Origin: Gammaproteobacteria bacterium
GTDB lineage: Bacteria > Pseudomonadota > Gammaproteobacteria > Pseudomonadales > Halieaceae
DNA: 32,180 bases
Direction of reading: 5' to 3'
Assembly: GCA_030428835.1 (NCBI GenBank)
Contig: JAUIEP010000042.1
Location: 1-32,180 of the forward strand
The translations under genes and the position numbers were made by a program. This document shows positions 7,830 to 15,944 of this stretch, piece after piece (the first letter of the stretch is position 1; each line of letters opens with the position of its first letter). The notes beneath the pieces are model-generated. The model ran no database searches, was not told the origin of the DNA, and saw nothing but the letters and a program-made list of their open reading frames with translations.

Positions 7830-9257
7830 TCAACCGGGGCGCCAGCCACCGTGGAAGCCGGCGGGCACGCGGTGCGACAGGTGCACTTTGGCGACCGGTC
7901 CCGCACTGACGTCGAGTGCGTTGAAGATGAACAGGCTGCTGGTGCGCGTCTCGAAACTGGTGACCACTGCCAGCACGTGACCCTCGCCCTCCGCGGCAGT
8001 ATCCGATGCCGGCACGAAGATCGGCTCGGACACCAGGCTCTGCCCGCAGGAGTAGCGGTCTTCCCTCTTCGTCTCGTGGTCGTAGTGGCCGATCACGTTG
8101 TAGAAGTTGTCGTTCTCCGACAGCGGGCTCTTCAGTTGGCCGTCGGGCGAGGCGTACCAGCCGTGGCGGTAGGCGCGACCGGTATGGCGCGGGTCGCACT
8201 GCGGGAACTCGGACTCGAATTCGTCGATCCGGGCGAAGCTGCCCGTCGGCGTGGCCGCATTCATGTCGATCGTCCAGCGATTCAGGAAGGGCGCCACCTT
8301 GCCCGTGGGCTCACCGTTCGCCGTGGGAAACAGCGGCGCGGCCTTGAACTGGCAGGCATCCACACTGATGACGCCGTCCCGGTCGAACGCATTCATGAAA
8401 TGGAATACGAAACACAGCGGCATCTCGACCCACCGCACGTCATCGGTAGTGCCGCCGTGGCGCGGCAGCACGGCGACGTGGACGCCCTTGTCGGGTTCCC
8501 ACGCAAAGGGCGGTCCGCCCTCCATCGCGCGCTCGAGGCTTCCGGTGATCGGCATGATCGGGATCACGATGTAGTTCTCGGTGATCACGAAGTCGTGCAC
8601 CATCGACGAATAGGGTGTGGGTATGAAAGTGCTCTCGGTGAGAATGCCCTGCGCGTTGACCTTGTGCAGCATCACGTCCGCTGAAAACGGGGCGCTGGCC
8701 ATGTACGCGAAGAACACCATCTCACCCGTCGCCGGGTCGATCTTGGGGTGCGCCGTCATGGCGGTGTTGAGCTTGCCGCGAAAATCCCAGCTACCGACGG
8801 ACTCCAGGGTCTGCGGGTCCAGTTCGAAGGGGCGGTGCCCCTCCTCCATCACCAGCAGGCGGCCGCCGTGCCACACGATGGCGGTGTTGGCGAGGCCATC
8901 CCTGTCGGTCAGCACGAAGTCGCTGTACTCGGGCTCGCAGTCGAAGGGATTCATGGCATTGAGTACGTTGCGCCCCTCCCTGTCCTCCAGCTTCCATTTC
9001 GCGGTGCGCACCCAGCGGTTGTTGTAGTCCGCCTTGCCATCCTGCAGGTGGAAGGCGTGCACCATGCCGTCGCCGGCGAAGAAGTGGTAGTCCCCGCGCG
9101 GCGCGAAGCGCGGGTTGGGCCCCGCGCGGTACAGCGTGCCGTTCAGTGCCGCCGGGATTTCACCCTCTACGATCAGGTCCTTCGCATCGCACTCCATCTG
9201 GATGGCGCCGTACGGGAAATTCAGGAACGGATTGGTCTGGGACATCGGCTGGGACAT
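7830..9257 (-). CDS. Carotenoid oxygenase (RPE65/CCD superfamily)
   Basis: A 475-residue non-haem iron dioxygenase of normal family length. The four iron-binding histidines are evident: His170 (MTAHPKID), His221 (MVHDFVIT), His286 (FHFMNAFD) and His469 (AGFHGGW). Other family blocks are present, such as LNGTLYRAGPNPRF near residue 38 and DGDGMVHAFHL-like AGDGMVHAFHL near 61. The ATG at 9257 has GAGGG seven bases upstream. There is no signal peptide. The superfamily cleaves carotenoids, apocarotenoids or stilbenes such as lignostilbene, and sequence reading cannot separate these. Its gene is divergent from a TetR regulator with 125 bp between starts, so that regulator probably controls it. Cleavage products (aldehydes, ketones) would suit the neighbouring SDRs and alcohol dehydrogenase. 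Confidence 0.93.
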   Translation of the reverse strand: MSQPMSQTNPFLNFPYGAIQMECDAKDLIVEGEIPAALNGTLYRAGPNPRFAPRGDYHFFAGDGMVHAFHLQDGKADYNNRWVRTAKWKLEDREGRNVLNAMNPFDCEPEYSDFVLTDRDGLANTAIVWHGGRLLVMEEGHRPFELDPQTLESVGSWDFRGKLNTAMTAHPKIDPATGEMVFFAYMASAPFSADVMLHKVNAQGILTESTFIPTPYSSMVHDFVITENYIVIPIMPITGSLERAMEGGPPFAWEPDKGVHVAVLPRHGGTTDDVRWVEMPLCFVFHFMNAFDRDGVISVDACQFKAAPLFPTANGEPTGKVAPFLNRWTIDMNAATPTGSFARIDEFESEFPQCDPRHTGRAYRHGWYASPDGQLKSPLSENDNFYNVIGHYDHETKREDRYSCGQSLVSEPIFVPASDTAAEGEGHVLAVVTSFETRTSSLFIFNALDVSAGPVAKVHLSHRVPAGFHGGWRPG

Positions 9258-9281
9258 GCAAAACCCTCGGAAGTGTTATTG

Positions 9282-9330
9282 GTTTACAGTGGTAACATAG
9301 CACCGCCCCTCCATGTTTACAACATAAACA
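9282..9330. promoter_or_regulatory. Operator-like inverted repeats between carotenoid oxygenase and TetR genes
   Basis: Two imperfect inverted repeats lie in the divergent intergenic region: GTTTAC-agtg-GTAAC (9282-9295) and TGTTTA-caaca-TAAACA (9314-9330). Both use the half-site (T)GTTTAC. Autoregulation by the adjacent TetR protein and control of the oxygenase is the simplest reading, but the sites have not been tested. Confidence 0.5.
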
Positions 9331-9382
9331 CCGGACGCGTTATTTGTTAGCATGAGGGCCGGTTCCACACGGGAGGCGAGCC

Positions 9383-10006
9383 ATGACGGCGGCCAAGGCG
9401 AAGTATCACCACGGCGACCTGCGCACCGCACTGCTGGACGCGGCGCTCGACGTGATCGGGGAAATCGGCCCCCAGGGCCTGACGATACGCGAGGTGGCGC
9501 GCCGCGCTGGCGTGTCGCACGCCGCGCCCTACCGGCATTTCACCGACAAGGACGAACTGATCCTGGCCGTGGTCGAACGCGGCTTCGCGCTGCTGCAGCG
9601 CACCATGCGGGAGCGCAAGGACGCCGCCCCGCCCGACGCCATGCACCAGTTCGCCGCGAGCGGCATGGCCTACGTGGACTTCGCGCTGAACCACCCGGCC
9701 TACTACCGGGTGATGTTCTCCGGCGACCTTTTGTCCAGTACCGGCCATGTCAGCCTGCAGCACACCAGCAGCGAGGCGCTCCAGGACATGGTGGCCGACA
9801 TCACGCGCTGCCAGGAGCTGGGCATGGTCAGAAAGGGCGACCCGGTGCCCCAGGCCCTCGCCATCCTCTCCACCATCCACGGTTTCGTGTCGCTGGTGAA
9901 CGACAACCGTATCCAGCACCTGCTGGAGAACCCCTACACGCTCGACCAGATGCGCGACATGGTTGTGACGTCCATTTTCGAGGGTATCGGCGCCCGCACT
10001 GCCTGA
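9383..10006 (+). CDS. TetR/AcrR family transcriptional regulator
   Basis: A 207-residue regulator. The N-terminal helix-turn-helix is typical: ALLDAALDVIGEIGPQGLTIREVARRAGVSHAAPYRHFTDKDEL, roughly residues 15-59. The C-terminal ligand domain has the 'HPAYYRVMFSGDL' segment seen in the WHG/TetR_C_13-type group. The ATG at 9383 has GGGAGGCG seven to eight bases upstream. It is transcribed away from the carotenoid oxygenase gene and towards the TonB receptor operon, and inverted repeats lie in its own promoter. It most likely represses itself and the oxygenase until a lipophilic ligand binds. A role at the downstream receptor promoter (10029) is possible but that site looks different. Confidence 0.92.
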   Translation: MTAAKAKYHHGDLRTALLDAALDVIGEIGPQGLTIREVARRAGVSHAAPYRHFTDKDELILAVVERGFALLQRTMRERKDAAPPDAMHQFAASGMAYVDFALNHPAYYRVMFSGDLLSSTGHVSLQHTSSEALQDMVADITRCQELGMVRKGDPVPQALAILSTIHGFVSLVNDNRIQHLLENPYTLDQMRDMVVTSIFEGIGARTA

Positions 10007-10028
10007 GCAGCGCCGCGCCATAAAAAAT

Positions 10029-10070
10029 CAGTCAATTCTGTTTGTTTTTAAACAGGCCTTTTGGTACTGT
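10029..10070 (+). promoter_or_regulatory. Promoter of the TonB receptor operon with shared upstream element
   Basis: The element CAGTCAAWTCTGWTTG (here W = T, T) starts at 10029 and runs into a -35-like TTGTTT (10042-10047). Seventeen bases later is a -10-like TACTGT (10065-10070), leaving about 90 bp to the receptor ATG at 10162. The same element with identical spacing is at 15790-15831 before the SDR-ThuA-ACAD operon: 19 of the first 22 bases match. This is a good case for co-regulation by one DNA-binding protein. Confidence 0.6.
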
Positions 10071-10161
10071 TCTCACTGCCGTAGCGACCCGCCCGGGCGG
10101 ACCCCGGAGCGCGCCGTCGCGCCCCGGAAAAGCGCAATAACATAATATTCGCGGTGACCCC

Positions 10162-12555
10162 ATGTTCAGACGTGCCCTCCTTCCCGGACTCCCCCTGCTG
10201 ACGCTGTGCATCACCGTCCCGGCGCTGGCCCAGCCGGGCGAGAAACCCCTGCGGCAACGCTCCGCCCTCGCGCTGGAGGAGATCGTCGTCACGGCCAACC
10301 GGCGGGAGCAGAGCCTGCAGGAAGTGCCCATGTCGGTGTCGGCTTTCACGGGCGACTTCTTCAAGGACGCCGGTGTGCGCGACCTCGCCGGTTTGGAGCA
10401 GTACACCCCGAGCCTCAAGATCACGACCGGCACCGACTCCCGCTCCACGTCCATCCGCATCCGCGGCATCGGTTCGGTGGGCACCAATGTCGGCATCGAC
10501 CCGAGCGTCGGCATGTTCATCGACGGCGTCTACCAGGGGCGCGCGGGCATGAGCGTGGCGGACCTGATCGACATCGAGCGCGTGGAGGTCCTGCGCGGGC
10601 CGCAGGGCACGCTGTACGGCAAGAACACCGCGGCGGGGGCGATCAGCATCATCACGCGCAAACCCTCCGCCGAGCTGGAGAGCGAACTGGAGGCAACCTA
10701 CAACTCCGACGAGCGCCTGGAACTGCGCGGCATGGTCAACGTGCCGCTGGGTGACGGGCCGCACGCCACCCGCCTCACCGGCTTCCTTATCAACGGCGAC
10801 CACCTCTACGAGAACGAGGTGGACGGCCGCGGCCTCAACGACGCCGACAAGTGGGGATTCAAATCGCGCTCGCTGTTCGACGGCAGCGACAGCCTCGGCG
10901 AGTTCCTGCTGACGATTGACTACTCGAAGGAAGACACCGACTGCTGCGCCGTGGGCGTCATCGACTACAACGGCTATTCCACACTCAACGCGCCGGGCAC
11001 CAACCGTGACACACAGGCACTGGCGGACCAGCTCGGCAACAACGCCCAGGGCAACCCGATACTGGTGTACGAATCCTTCGAGGACTCCTCGGGATTCGCG
11101 CCGCCGGCGGCGGACCCCTTCGACGACAGCGAATGGGTGGACGCCGACATCTTCAACAAGATCGAGGTGGGCGGCGTCGCGCTGGAGTGGAACCGCGATG
11201 TGCTGCAGGACCACGTCGTCACCTTTATCAACGCCTGGCGCCACTACGAGGCGGAGTCTGCGTACGACGGCGACTTCATGGCCTACGACGCCGTGACCGG
11301 CTACCAGGACATCGAACTGGACCAGTACTCCTCGGAGCTGCGCCTGACCTCCCCCGGCGGCGAGAAGATCGACTACCAGGCTGGCCTGTACTTCTACCAC
11401 TCCGACCTCGACTCCATCGGCACCTTCGTGCAGTCCCAGGAGCTGGTGCAGAACATGAATATCGACGCGTTCTTCCCCGAGGGCACGCTGAATATCGACA
11501 CCAACAACTACAAGACCACGAGCTACGCGGCGTTCGGGCAGGTGGTCTGGAATGTTACCGACGAGTTCAGCGCCACCCTCGGCCTGCGCTTCACCTCGGA
11601 GACCAAGGAGCGCGTCGGCTCGCAGGTCACGCTGCCGGATTCAATACTGGACATCCCGCCGGTCGCGGGACCGAATATCTTCTACGACGAGGAGCGCCAG
11701 GACGACGACTTCTCGCCCTCCTTCAACCTGCGCTACTTCTTCACGCCCGAGATCATGGGTTACGCCAGTGTCAGCCGCGGCTTCAAGTCCGGTGGCTACA
11801 ACCAGCGCCGCGAACTCGAGGGCACCAGCGCCGAGTTCGACGAGGAGATCGCCACCAGCTACGAGATCGGCTGGAAGGGGTCCACCGAGGATCGCCGCCT
11901 GCAGCTCAACGGCACGTTCTACTTCGTCGACTACGAAGACTTCCAGTCACAGACCTTCAACGGCACCACGCTCGAGGTCACCAACGCGGGCTCCATGGAG
12001 AGCTACGGCACCGAGATCGAACTGGTCTGGGTACCCGCGGTCGACCTCACCATCAGCAGTGCACTGGGGTACAACAAGGCGGAGTACAAGGAGTTCGACC
12101 TCGGCCAGTGCACGATCGACGAGACGGTGCTCAACTACTACGTGCGCGACGGCGCCCAGGGCAGCAACCCGACCTTCGGCGGCGGCTGCGTCAAGGACCT
12201 CGCGGGCGAGGCCATCGACAATGCGCCGGAATGGACACTCAGTTCCTTCGCCCAGTACGACATGCAACTGGGCGACAACATGGTCGGCGTGGCGCGCCTG
12301 GAATACAACTTCGTGGACGAGTACTTCCTCGACCAGGACCTCGACCCGAAGCTGAAGAACGACGCCGTGCACCTGGTCAACCTGCGCTACACCGTTACCG
12401 ACCCGGAAAACACCTGGGAGGCCGCGATCTGGGGGCGCAACATCCTCGACGAGGAGTATTTCGTGTTCGGGATCGACGTTCCCGTCCTCGGGGGTTATGC
12501 GGGTGTGGCGGCCCCCGGCGCGGTATACGGTGTAACCCTGCGTTATATACACTAG
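10162..12555 (+). CDS. TonB-dependent outer-membrane receptor
   Basis: A 797-residue receptor. A signal peptide covers about residues 1-23 (cleavage after ALA), followed by a TonB box EEIVVTA (39-45). The plug domain (about 50-175) carries family signatures, including IRIRGIGSVG, SVGMFIDGVYQGR and IERVEVLRGPQGTLYGKN. The remaining 600 residues have the alternating aromatic pattern of a 22-strand barrel, with RYFFTPEIMGYASVSRGFKSGGYN in the middle, and end GVTLRYIH. The family imports iron complexes, vitamins and, in aquatic gammaproteobacteria, many carbon sources. This subtype, set beside catabolic genes and with no siderophore genes, more likely takes up an organic substrate (inference). 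It heads an apparent operon with the next three genes; the next start is 27 bp away. Confidence 0.95.
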   Translation: MFRRALLPGLPLLTLCITVPALAQPGEKPLRQRSALALEEIVVTANRREQSLQEVPMSVSAFTGDFFKDAGVRDLAGLEQYTPSLKITTGTDSRSTSIRIRGIGSVGTNVGIDPSVGMFIDGVYQGRAGMSVADLIDIERVEVLRGPQGTLYGKNTAAGAISIITRKPSAELESELEATYNSDERLELRGMVNVPLGDGPHATRLTGFLINGDHLYENEVDGRGLNDADKWGFKSRSLFDGSDSLGEFLLTIDYSKEDTDCCAVGVIDYNGYSTLNAPGTNRDTQALADQLGNNAQGNPILVYESFEDSSGFAPPAADPFDDSEWVDADIFNKIEVGGVALEWNRDVLQDHVVTFINAWRHYEAESAYDGDFMAYDAVTGYQDIELDQYSSELRLTSPGGEKIDYQAGLYFYHSDLDSIGTFVQSQELVQNMNIDAFFPEGTLNIDTNNYKTTSYAAFGQVVWNVTDEFSATLGLRFTSETKERVGSQVTLPDSILDIPPVAGPNIFYDEERQDDDFSPSFNLRYFFTPEIMGYASVSRGFKSGGYNQRRELEGTSAEFDEEIATSYEIGWKGSTEDRRLQLNGTFYFVDYEDFQSQTFNGTTLEVTNAGSMESYGTEIELVWVPAVDLTISSALGYNKAEYKEFDLGQCTIDETVLNYYVRDGAQGSNPTFGGGCVKDLAGEAIDNAPEWTLSSFAQYDMQLGDNMVGVARLEYNFVDEYFLDQDLDPKLKNDAVHLVNLRYTVTDPENTWEAAIWGRNILDEEYFVFGIDVPVLGGYAGVAAPGAVYGVTLRYIH

Positions 12556-12582
12556 TGGCGGACGCCGCCAGGAGGACAGGCC

Positions 12583-13386
12583 ATGACCGACGCTTCCATT
12601 ATTTCCACCGACCGGCGCAGCGGCCGCGTACCCGGGGTGCAGAAGGCGGGCATCTACGCGAACTGGGGGCCGCAGGCCTGGATCGACATGTGGATGTCGA
12701 ACTCCATGCTGGTCAAGAAGGCCATGCCCATCGTCAGCCACACCTTCGTGCCCATACTGCGCCTGTCCGGCGACCCGCAACAGGTGGACCGCGACTACGA
12801 GGCGATCAAGTCGCGGCGCGAGGTCCTCAACTGGTACGACTCACCGCGTGAAAAATGGCGCAAGCGCTACGGCAACTTCGTGCGCGAGGTGGAGTGGGCG
12901 CTGCTGGAGTTGCGCAAGTACTACAGCCAGGAGCAGTTCTACGACATCGTGGTGGGCACCTCCGTCAAGCTCTCCTACGAGACCTCGGCCGACTTCCTCA
13001 AGATGATGAACAGCATGTCGGACAAGAACAAAAAGAAGAAGCCCCCGAAGCCCGGTGCGGACTCGAAAAAGCCCTCGCGCTGGAGCACTTTCATGTTCGA
13101 GACCTTCAACCCGGCGCACTGGCTGACGGGCCCGGCGACCATCACCGAGTTCGACCCGGCCAACGGCGTTACGGTCATGGAGATTCCCGACTGCGCGTGG
13201 CATACCTGCGGTGCGGCCGAGAGCCTGCCGAATCCGAACGCCCTGCCCGAGGAAGGCTGCCTGCACATCTGCAAGGGCCCGTTCGAGGAACTGTTCAAGG
13301 GTGAAGGCGGCGGCCTGAAGATGGAGTTCGACCCGCACCTGCCGGAAACTTCCTGCACAGTGCGGATGACCTGGCAGACCAGTTGA
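12583..13386 (+). CDS. Unknown protein with C-terminal cysteine cluster (possible ATC-hydrolase/V4R-like)
   Basis: A 267-residue cytoplasmic protein with a strong AGGAGG ribosome-binding site seven to eight bases before the ATG. The N-terminal two thirds are mainly helical. A Lys/Pro-rich linker lies at about 148-165. The C-terminal part has DCAWHTC (203-209), CLHIC (226-230) and Cys258. This end loosely resembles the C-terminal block of L-2-amino-thiazoline-4-carboxylate hydrolase-like or 4-vinyl-reductase-like proteins, but I would not assign an activity. The five cysteines and two histidines (207, 228) could bind a metal. It is 27 bp after the TonB receptor gene, and its stop overlaps the start of the next small gene, so all three are probably expressed together. 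Confidence 0.8.
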   Translation: MTDASIISTDRRSGRVPGVQKAGIYANWGPQAWIDMWMSNSMLVKKAMPIVSHTFVPILRLSGDPQQVDRDYEAIKSRREVLNWYDSPREKWRKRYGNFVREVEWALLELRKYYSQEQFYDIVVGTSVKLSYETSADFLKMMNSMSDKNKKKKPPKPGADSKKPSRWSTFMFETFNPAHWLTGPATITEFDPANGVTVMEIPDCAWHTCGAAESLPNPNALPEEGCLHICKGPFEELFKGEGGGLKMEFDPHLPETSCTVRMTWQTS

Positions 13387-13598
13387 TCCGGAAACTCGCG
13401 AATTTCCTCGACACGCAGAAGAGCCTGCTCGCGCTGTCGCGGGAGGTGCAGGCACTGCGCCGGGAAAACGAGAAGCTGCAGGCGCAGAACGACAGCATGC
13501 GCGCGGGGATGCGCCGCTGCGTGACCTGCGAGTACCGCCTGGATGTCAAGGAGCGCCAGGGCAAGGCGCCGGTGCTCGACACGCACGACAAACGCTAA
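13383..13598 (+). CDS. Small coiled-coil protein with CXXC motif
   Basis: A 71-residue protein starting at TTG 13383, which overlaps the TGA of the upstream gene by four bases, a pattern that fits translational coupling. No better start exists: the next Met codons (residues 39 and 43) fall after the helix. Residues about 12-42 form a strongly heptad-like, charged helix (LALSREVQALRRENEKLQAQN), as in a coiled coil, followed by CVTC (46-49) in a CEYRLDVKERQG context. It has no signal peptide or membrane segment. It may be a partner or adaptor of the protein encoded upstream, dimerising through the coil and possibly binding metal with the paired cysteines (inference). No family recognised. Coding is supported by the tight overlap and by the GC-rich third positions matching its neighbours. 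Confidence 0.65.
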   Translation: MIRKLANFLDTQKSLLALSREVQALRRENEKLQAQNDSMRAGMRRCVTCEYRLDVKERQGKAPVLDTHDKR

Positions 13599-13633
13599 CC
13601 ACCCACCCAACTTCAACGATCGCGAGGTAGATC

Positions 13634-14500
13634 ATGTCAGTTATTCTCGTCACCGGCTGCAGCACCGGCATCGGGCAGGAAACCGCCCTGCACCTGGCGC
13701 GTGCGGGTCACGATGTCTACGCCGCCGTACGCACGCCCGGGAACGCCGACGAACTGAAGGAGAAAATCGCGGCCGAGAACCTGCCCGTGAGCATCGTCGC
13801 CCTGGACCTGACCAAACCGGAGACCATCGACGCGGCGGTGGCCGAGGTCGTGACCAAAGGCGGGCGCATCGATGTTCTGGTCGCCAACGCGGGCATCGGC
13901 GCCGGTTCATCGGTCGAGGAGACACCGCTGGAAACAGTGCGTGAAATATTCGAGACGAACTATTTCGGCAACGTCAGCCTGTTCCGCGCCGTAACGCCCC
14001 ACCTGCGCCGGCAGCGCTCGGGCAACATCGTGGTGGTCGGCTCGCTCGCCGGGCGTTACGTCGCCGGCTGCCACGCGCACTATTCCGCGTCCAAGTGGGC
14101 GATCGAGGGCCTGTGCGAGGCCATGGCCCAGGAGATGGCCGAGTTCGGCGCGCACGTTTCCATCATCGAGCCGGGCTGCGTGGCCACACCCATGTGGACC
14201 AAGGTCTCCCCCTCGGACGCACCACCACTGTACCCGAACAACGTCGCGCGCCTGATGCGCTTCTTTGAGTTCGGGCTGCGCGCGCCCGCCATGCCGTCCG
14301 ATGTCGCCGTCGTCATCGAGGAGGCCATCACCGCCGAGCGCCCGAAGTTCCGCTACCCGGTGGGCACGGATGCAGTGCAGGTCACCAGCGCGCGCGAAAG
14401 CGTGAGCGAAAACGAGTGGATGGAATTTCTCTGCATGCAGGGCGACGACTTCTTCGACAGGTGGGTCGAACTCGTGGGCGTGGACTACTACCGGGACTGA
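13634..14500 (+). CDS. Short-chain dehydrogenase/reductase
   Basis: A 288-residue classical SDR. TGCSTGIG is at 7-14, NAG at 85-87, and the catalytic Ser137, Tyr150 and Lys154 (YSASK) are all present. The post-catalytic EPGCVATPMW loop and a longer C-terminal extension of about 60 residues resemble the 17-beta-hydroxysteroid/retinol dehydrogenase-like branch; that is a general resemblance, not proof of a steroid substrate. The start at 13634 has GCGAGG about seven bases upstream. It lies 35 bp after the small coiled-coil gene and is the last gene of the TonB receptor operon. It probably oxidises or reduces an intermediate of the imported compound. Confidence 0.88.
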   Translation: MSVILVTGCSTGIGQETALHLARAGHDVYAAVRTPGNADELKEKIAAENLPVSIVALDLTKPETIDAAVAEVVTKGGRIDVLVANAGIGAGSSVEETPLETVREIFETNYFGNVSLFRAVTPHLRRQRSGNIVVVGSLAGRYVAGCHAHYSASKWAIEGLCEAMAQEMAEFGAHVSIIEPGCVATPMWTKVSPSDAPPLYPNNVARLMRFFEFGLRAPAMPSDVAVVIEEAITAERPKFRYPVGTDAVQVTSARESVSENEWMEFLCMQGDDFFDRWVELVGVDYYRD

Positions 14501-14537
14501 TGTGCGTTGCCGCGCGACGCCATTGGCGTTGCGGTGA

Positions 14538-14556
14538 CCGCGCGGTTAACGCGCGG
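14538..14556. terminator. GC hairpin between convergent genes, possible terminator
   Basis: A seven-base-pair all-GC stem (CCGCGCG / CGCGCGG) with a five-base loop lies in the 111-bp gap between the SDR stop (14500) and the Zn-ADH stop (14612). No T-run follows on either strand, so it is at best a weak or factor-assisted terminator. Confidence 0.3.
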
Positions 14557-14611
14557 GACACCCCTGCCAGCGGTGACGATGCACACGACACCGCGGGTCG
14601 CTGCACCACCA

Positions 14612-15643
14612 CTACATCTGTGTGAGCACCTTGCATTGACTGCTGGGTGTGCGCAACGCCTCGAACGCATCGGGCAGTTCGTCCAGGCTCACGACGTCCG
14701 TGATCATCGGGCGGATATCGATACGCCCCTCCGCGAGCATCGCGACGCAGGTCTCGAAGTCGTCCCGGTTGTAGGCGATCGCGAACTGGATGTTCAGTTC
14801 CTTCACGAGGCCGAAGAAGGGCATGATCGCATCGGGCTGCTCGCACACCCCGACCGGTATGATTTTGGCGCCATGCGGCGCCATCTCGATACACTGCTGT
14901 AATAGGCCCGGGGCACCCACGCATTCGAAGATGATGTCCGGCGGCCCGCCGGCGACGTCGATGTACTGCTCGAGCAAACCCTCGGCCCCGGTTGCCAGGT
15001 CGGGCTGCACGACATGCGTGGCGCCCATCTGCTGCGCCAGCGCCGCGCGCGCCTGCGCCAGTTCGCTCACCACGACCTCGCGAGCGCCGAAGAAGCGGCA
15101 CCACAACGCGACGGTGAGGCCGACCGGGCCGGCGCCGATGACCATGACGCGGCTGCCGGCTTTCACGTCGGCAACCCGCACCGCGTGGATACCCACGGCC
15201 AGGGGCTCGATCATGGCGGCCGTCTGCAGCTCGAGCGAGTCGGGCAGGCGGAAGGTCTCGCGCGAACCCGTCGTGACGAACTCGGCGAAGCCGCCCTGGT
15301 CATCCACGCCCGACACCTTCTTGTTCTGGCACTCGAAGAAGCGCCCTGTGGCGCAGGCCGCGCACCTGCCGCAGGCGATGAAGGGCATGGCGCACACACG
15401 GTCCCCCACCTGCCAGTCGCCCTCGGTGTCCCTGCCCACCTCGACAATTTCGCCGACGTACTCGTGGCCGAGAATCTGGCCGCACTCGGCGGTGGTCAAT
15501 CCTTCCCGCGTCGCGTGCAGGTCGGTGCCGCAGATACCGCAGTAACAGACTTTCATCACCAGTTCGGTGGACTCGGGGGTCGGGTCCGCGACGGTCTCCA
15601 CTTGCAGGGGCTTGCCCACTTCCTTGAACACGGCGGCTTTCAT
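14612..15643 (-). CDS. Zinc-dependent alcohol dehydrogenase (threonine/sorbitol dehydrogenase-like MDR)
   Basis: A 343-residue medium-chain dehydrogenase. The ATG at 15643 is chosen because AGAGG precedes it by eight bases and the family N-terminus (MKAAVFKEVGKPL) starts there; the longer frame to 15691 adds 16 unlikely residues. Catalytic zinc ligands are Cys35 (CGICGTD) with His60-Glu61 (GHE), and the structural zinc site is Cys91, 94, 97 and 105. The nucleotide-binding turn is GAGPVG (170-175). It should oxidise a secondary alcohol or polyol with NAD(P)+ in the cytoplasm. It is divergent from the SDR-ThuA-ACAD operon, sharing a 300-bp control region, which suggests a joint pathway. Confidence 0.92.
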   Translation of the reverse strand: MKAAVFKEVGKPLQVETVADPTPESTELVMKVCYCGICGTDLHATREGLTTAECGQILGHEYVGEIVEVGRDTEGDWQVGDRVCAMPFIACGRCAACATGRFFECQNKKVSGVDDQGGFAEFVTTGSRETFRLPDSLELQTAAMIEPLAVGIHAVRVADVKAGSRVMVIGAGPVGLTVALWCRFFGAREVVVSELAQARAALAQQMGATHVVQPDLATGAEGLLEQYIDVAGGPPDIIFECVGAPGLLQQCIEMAPHGAKIIPVGVCEQPDAIMPFFGLVKELNIQFAIAYNRDDFETCVAMLAEGRIDIRPMITDVVSLDELPDAFEALRTPSSQCKVLTQM

Positions 15644-15789
15644 ATCTGGACCTCTAGTACACGCCTGGCGGCAGGCGACAACACATATCAATTATTTTTA
15701 GTATCAGTCAGTTACGGCAGATTCCTGAGCTCGTTTGCAGGTGCTGCAGGCGTTGCCGGACCGACTCACACTAGCGAAAGAAAAATAAA

Positions 15790-15831
15790 CAGTCAAATCT
15801 GATTGTTTTTTTAAAATCGATTTGCTAACTT
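15790..15831 (+). promoter_or_regulatory. Promoter of the SDR-ThuA-ACAD operon with shared upstream element
   Basis: CAGTCAAATCTGATTG begins at 15790 and overlaps a -35-like TTGTTT (15803-15808). After exactly 17 bases comes a -10-like TAACTT (15826-15831). The arrangement duplicates the one at 10029-10070. The surrounding 15644-15944 region is a divergent promoter area that is AT-rich around 15690-15700 and 15781-15825. It also holds ATCAGTCAGTT (15703-15713), a possible partial copy of the element on the Zn-ADH side. No small gene is evident in it. Confidence 0.6.
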
Positions 15832-15944
15832 GCCGGGCGTACGAAAAATAGTGGGTGGGAACGCCGTTTCCACGGGCCGCCACAGGTCCCGACACCCTCT
15901 TCCCCCAACCCGGTCATTGCGCAATAACATCTCAGGAGTCAAGC

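Noticed and set aside
10048-11400. Minus-strand open frame of 450 codons opposite the first TonB receptor
   Set aside because: Antisense shadow; runs through the promoter element and the plug domain with no recognisable protein features.
14507-14902. Plus-strand frame opposite the Zn-ADH C-terminus
   Set aside because: Antisense to conserved ADH sequence, and starts in the intergenic hairpin without a ribosome-binding site.
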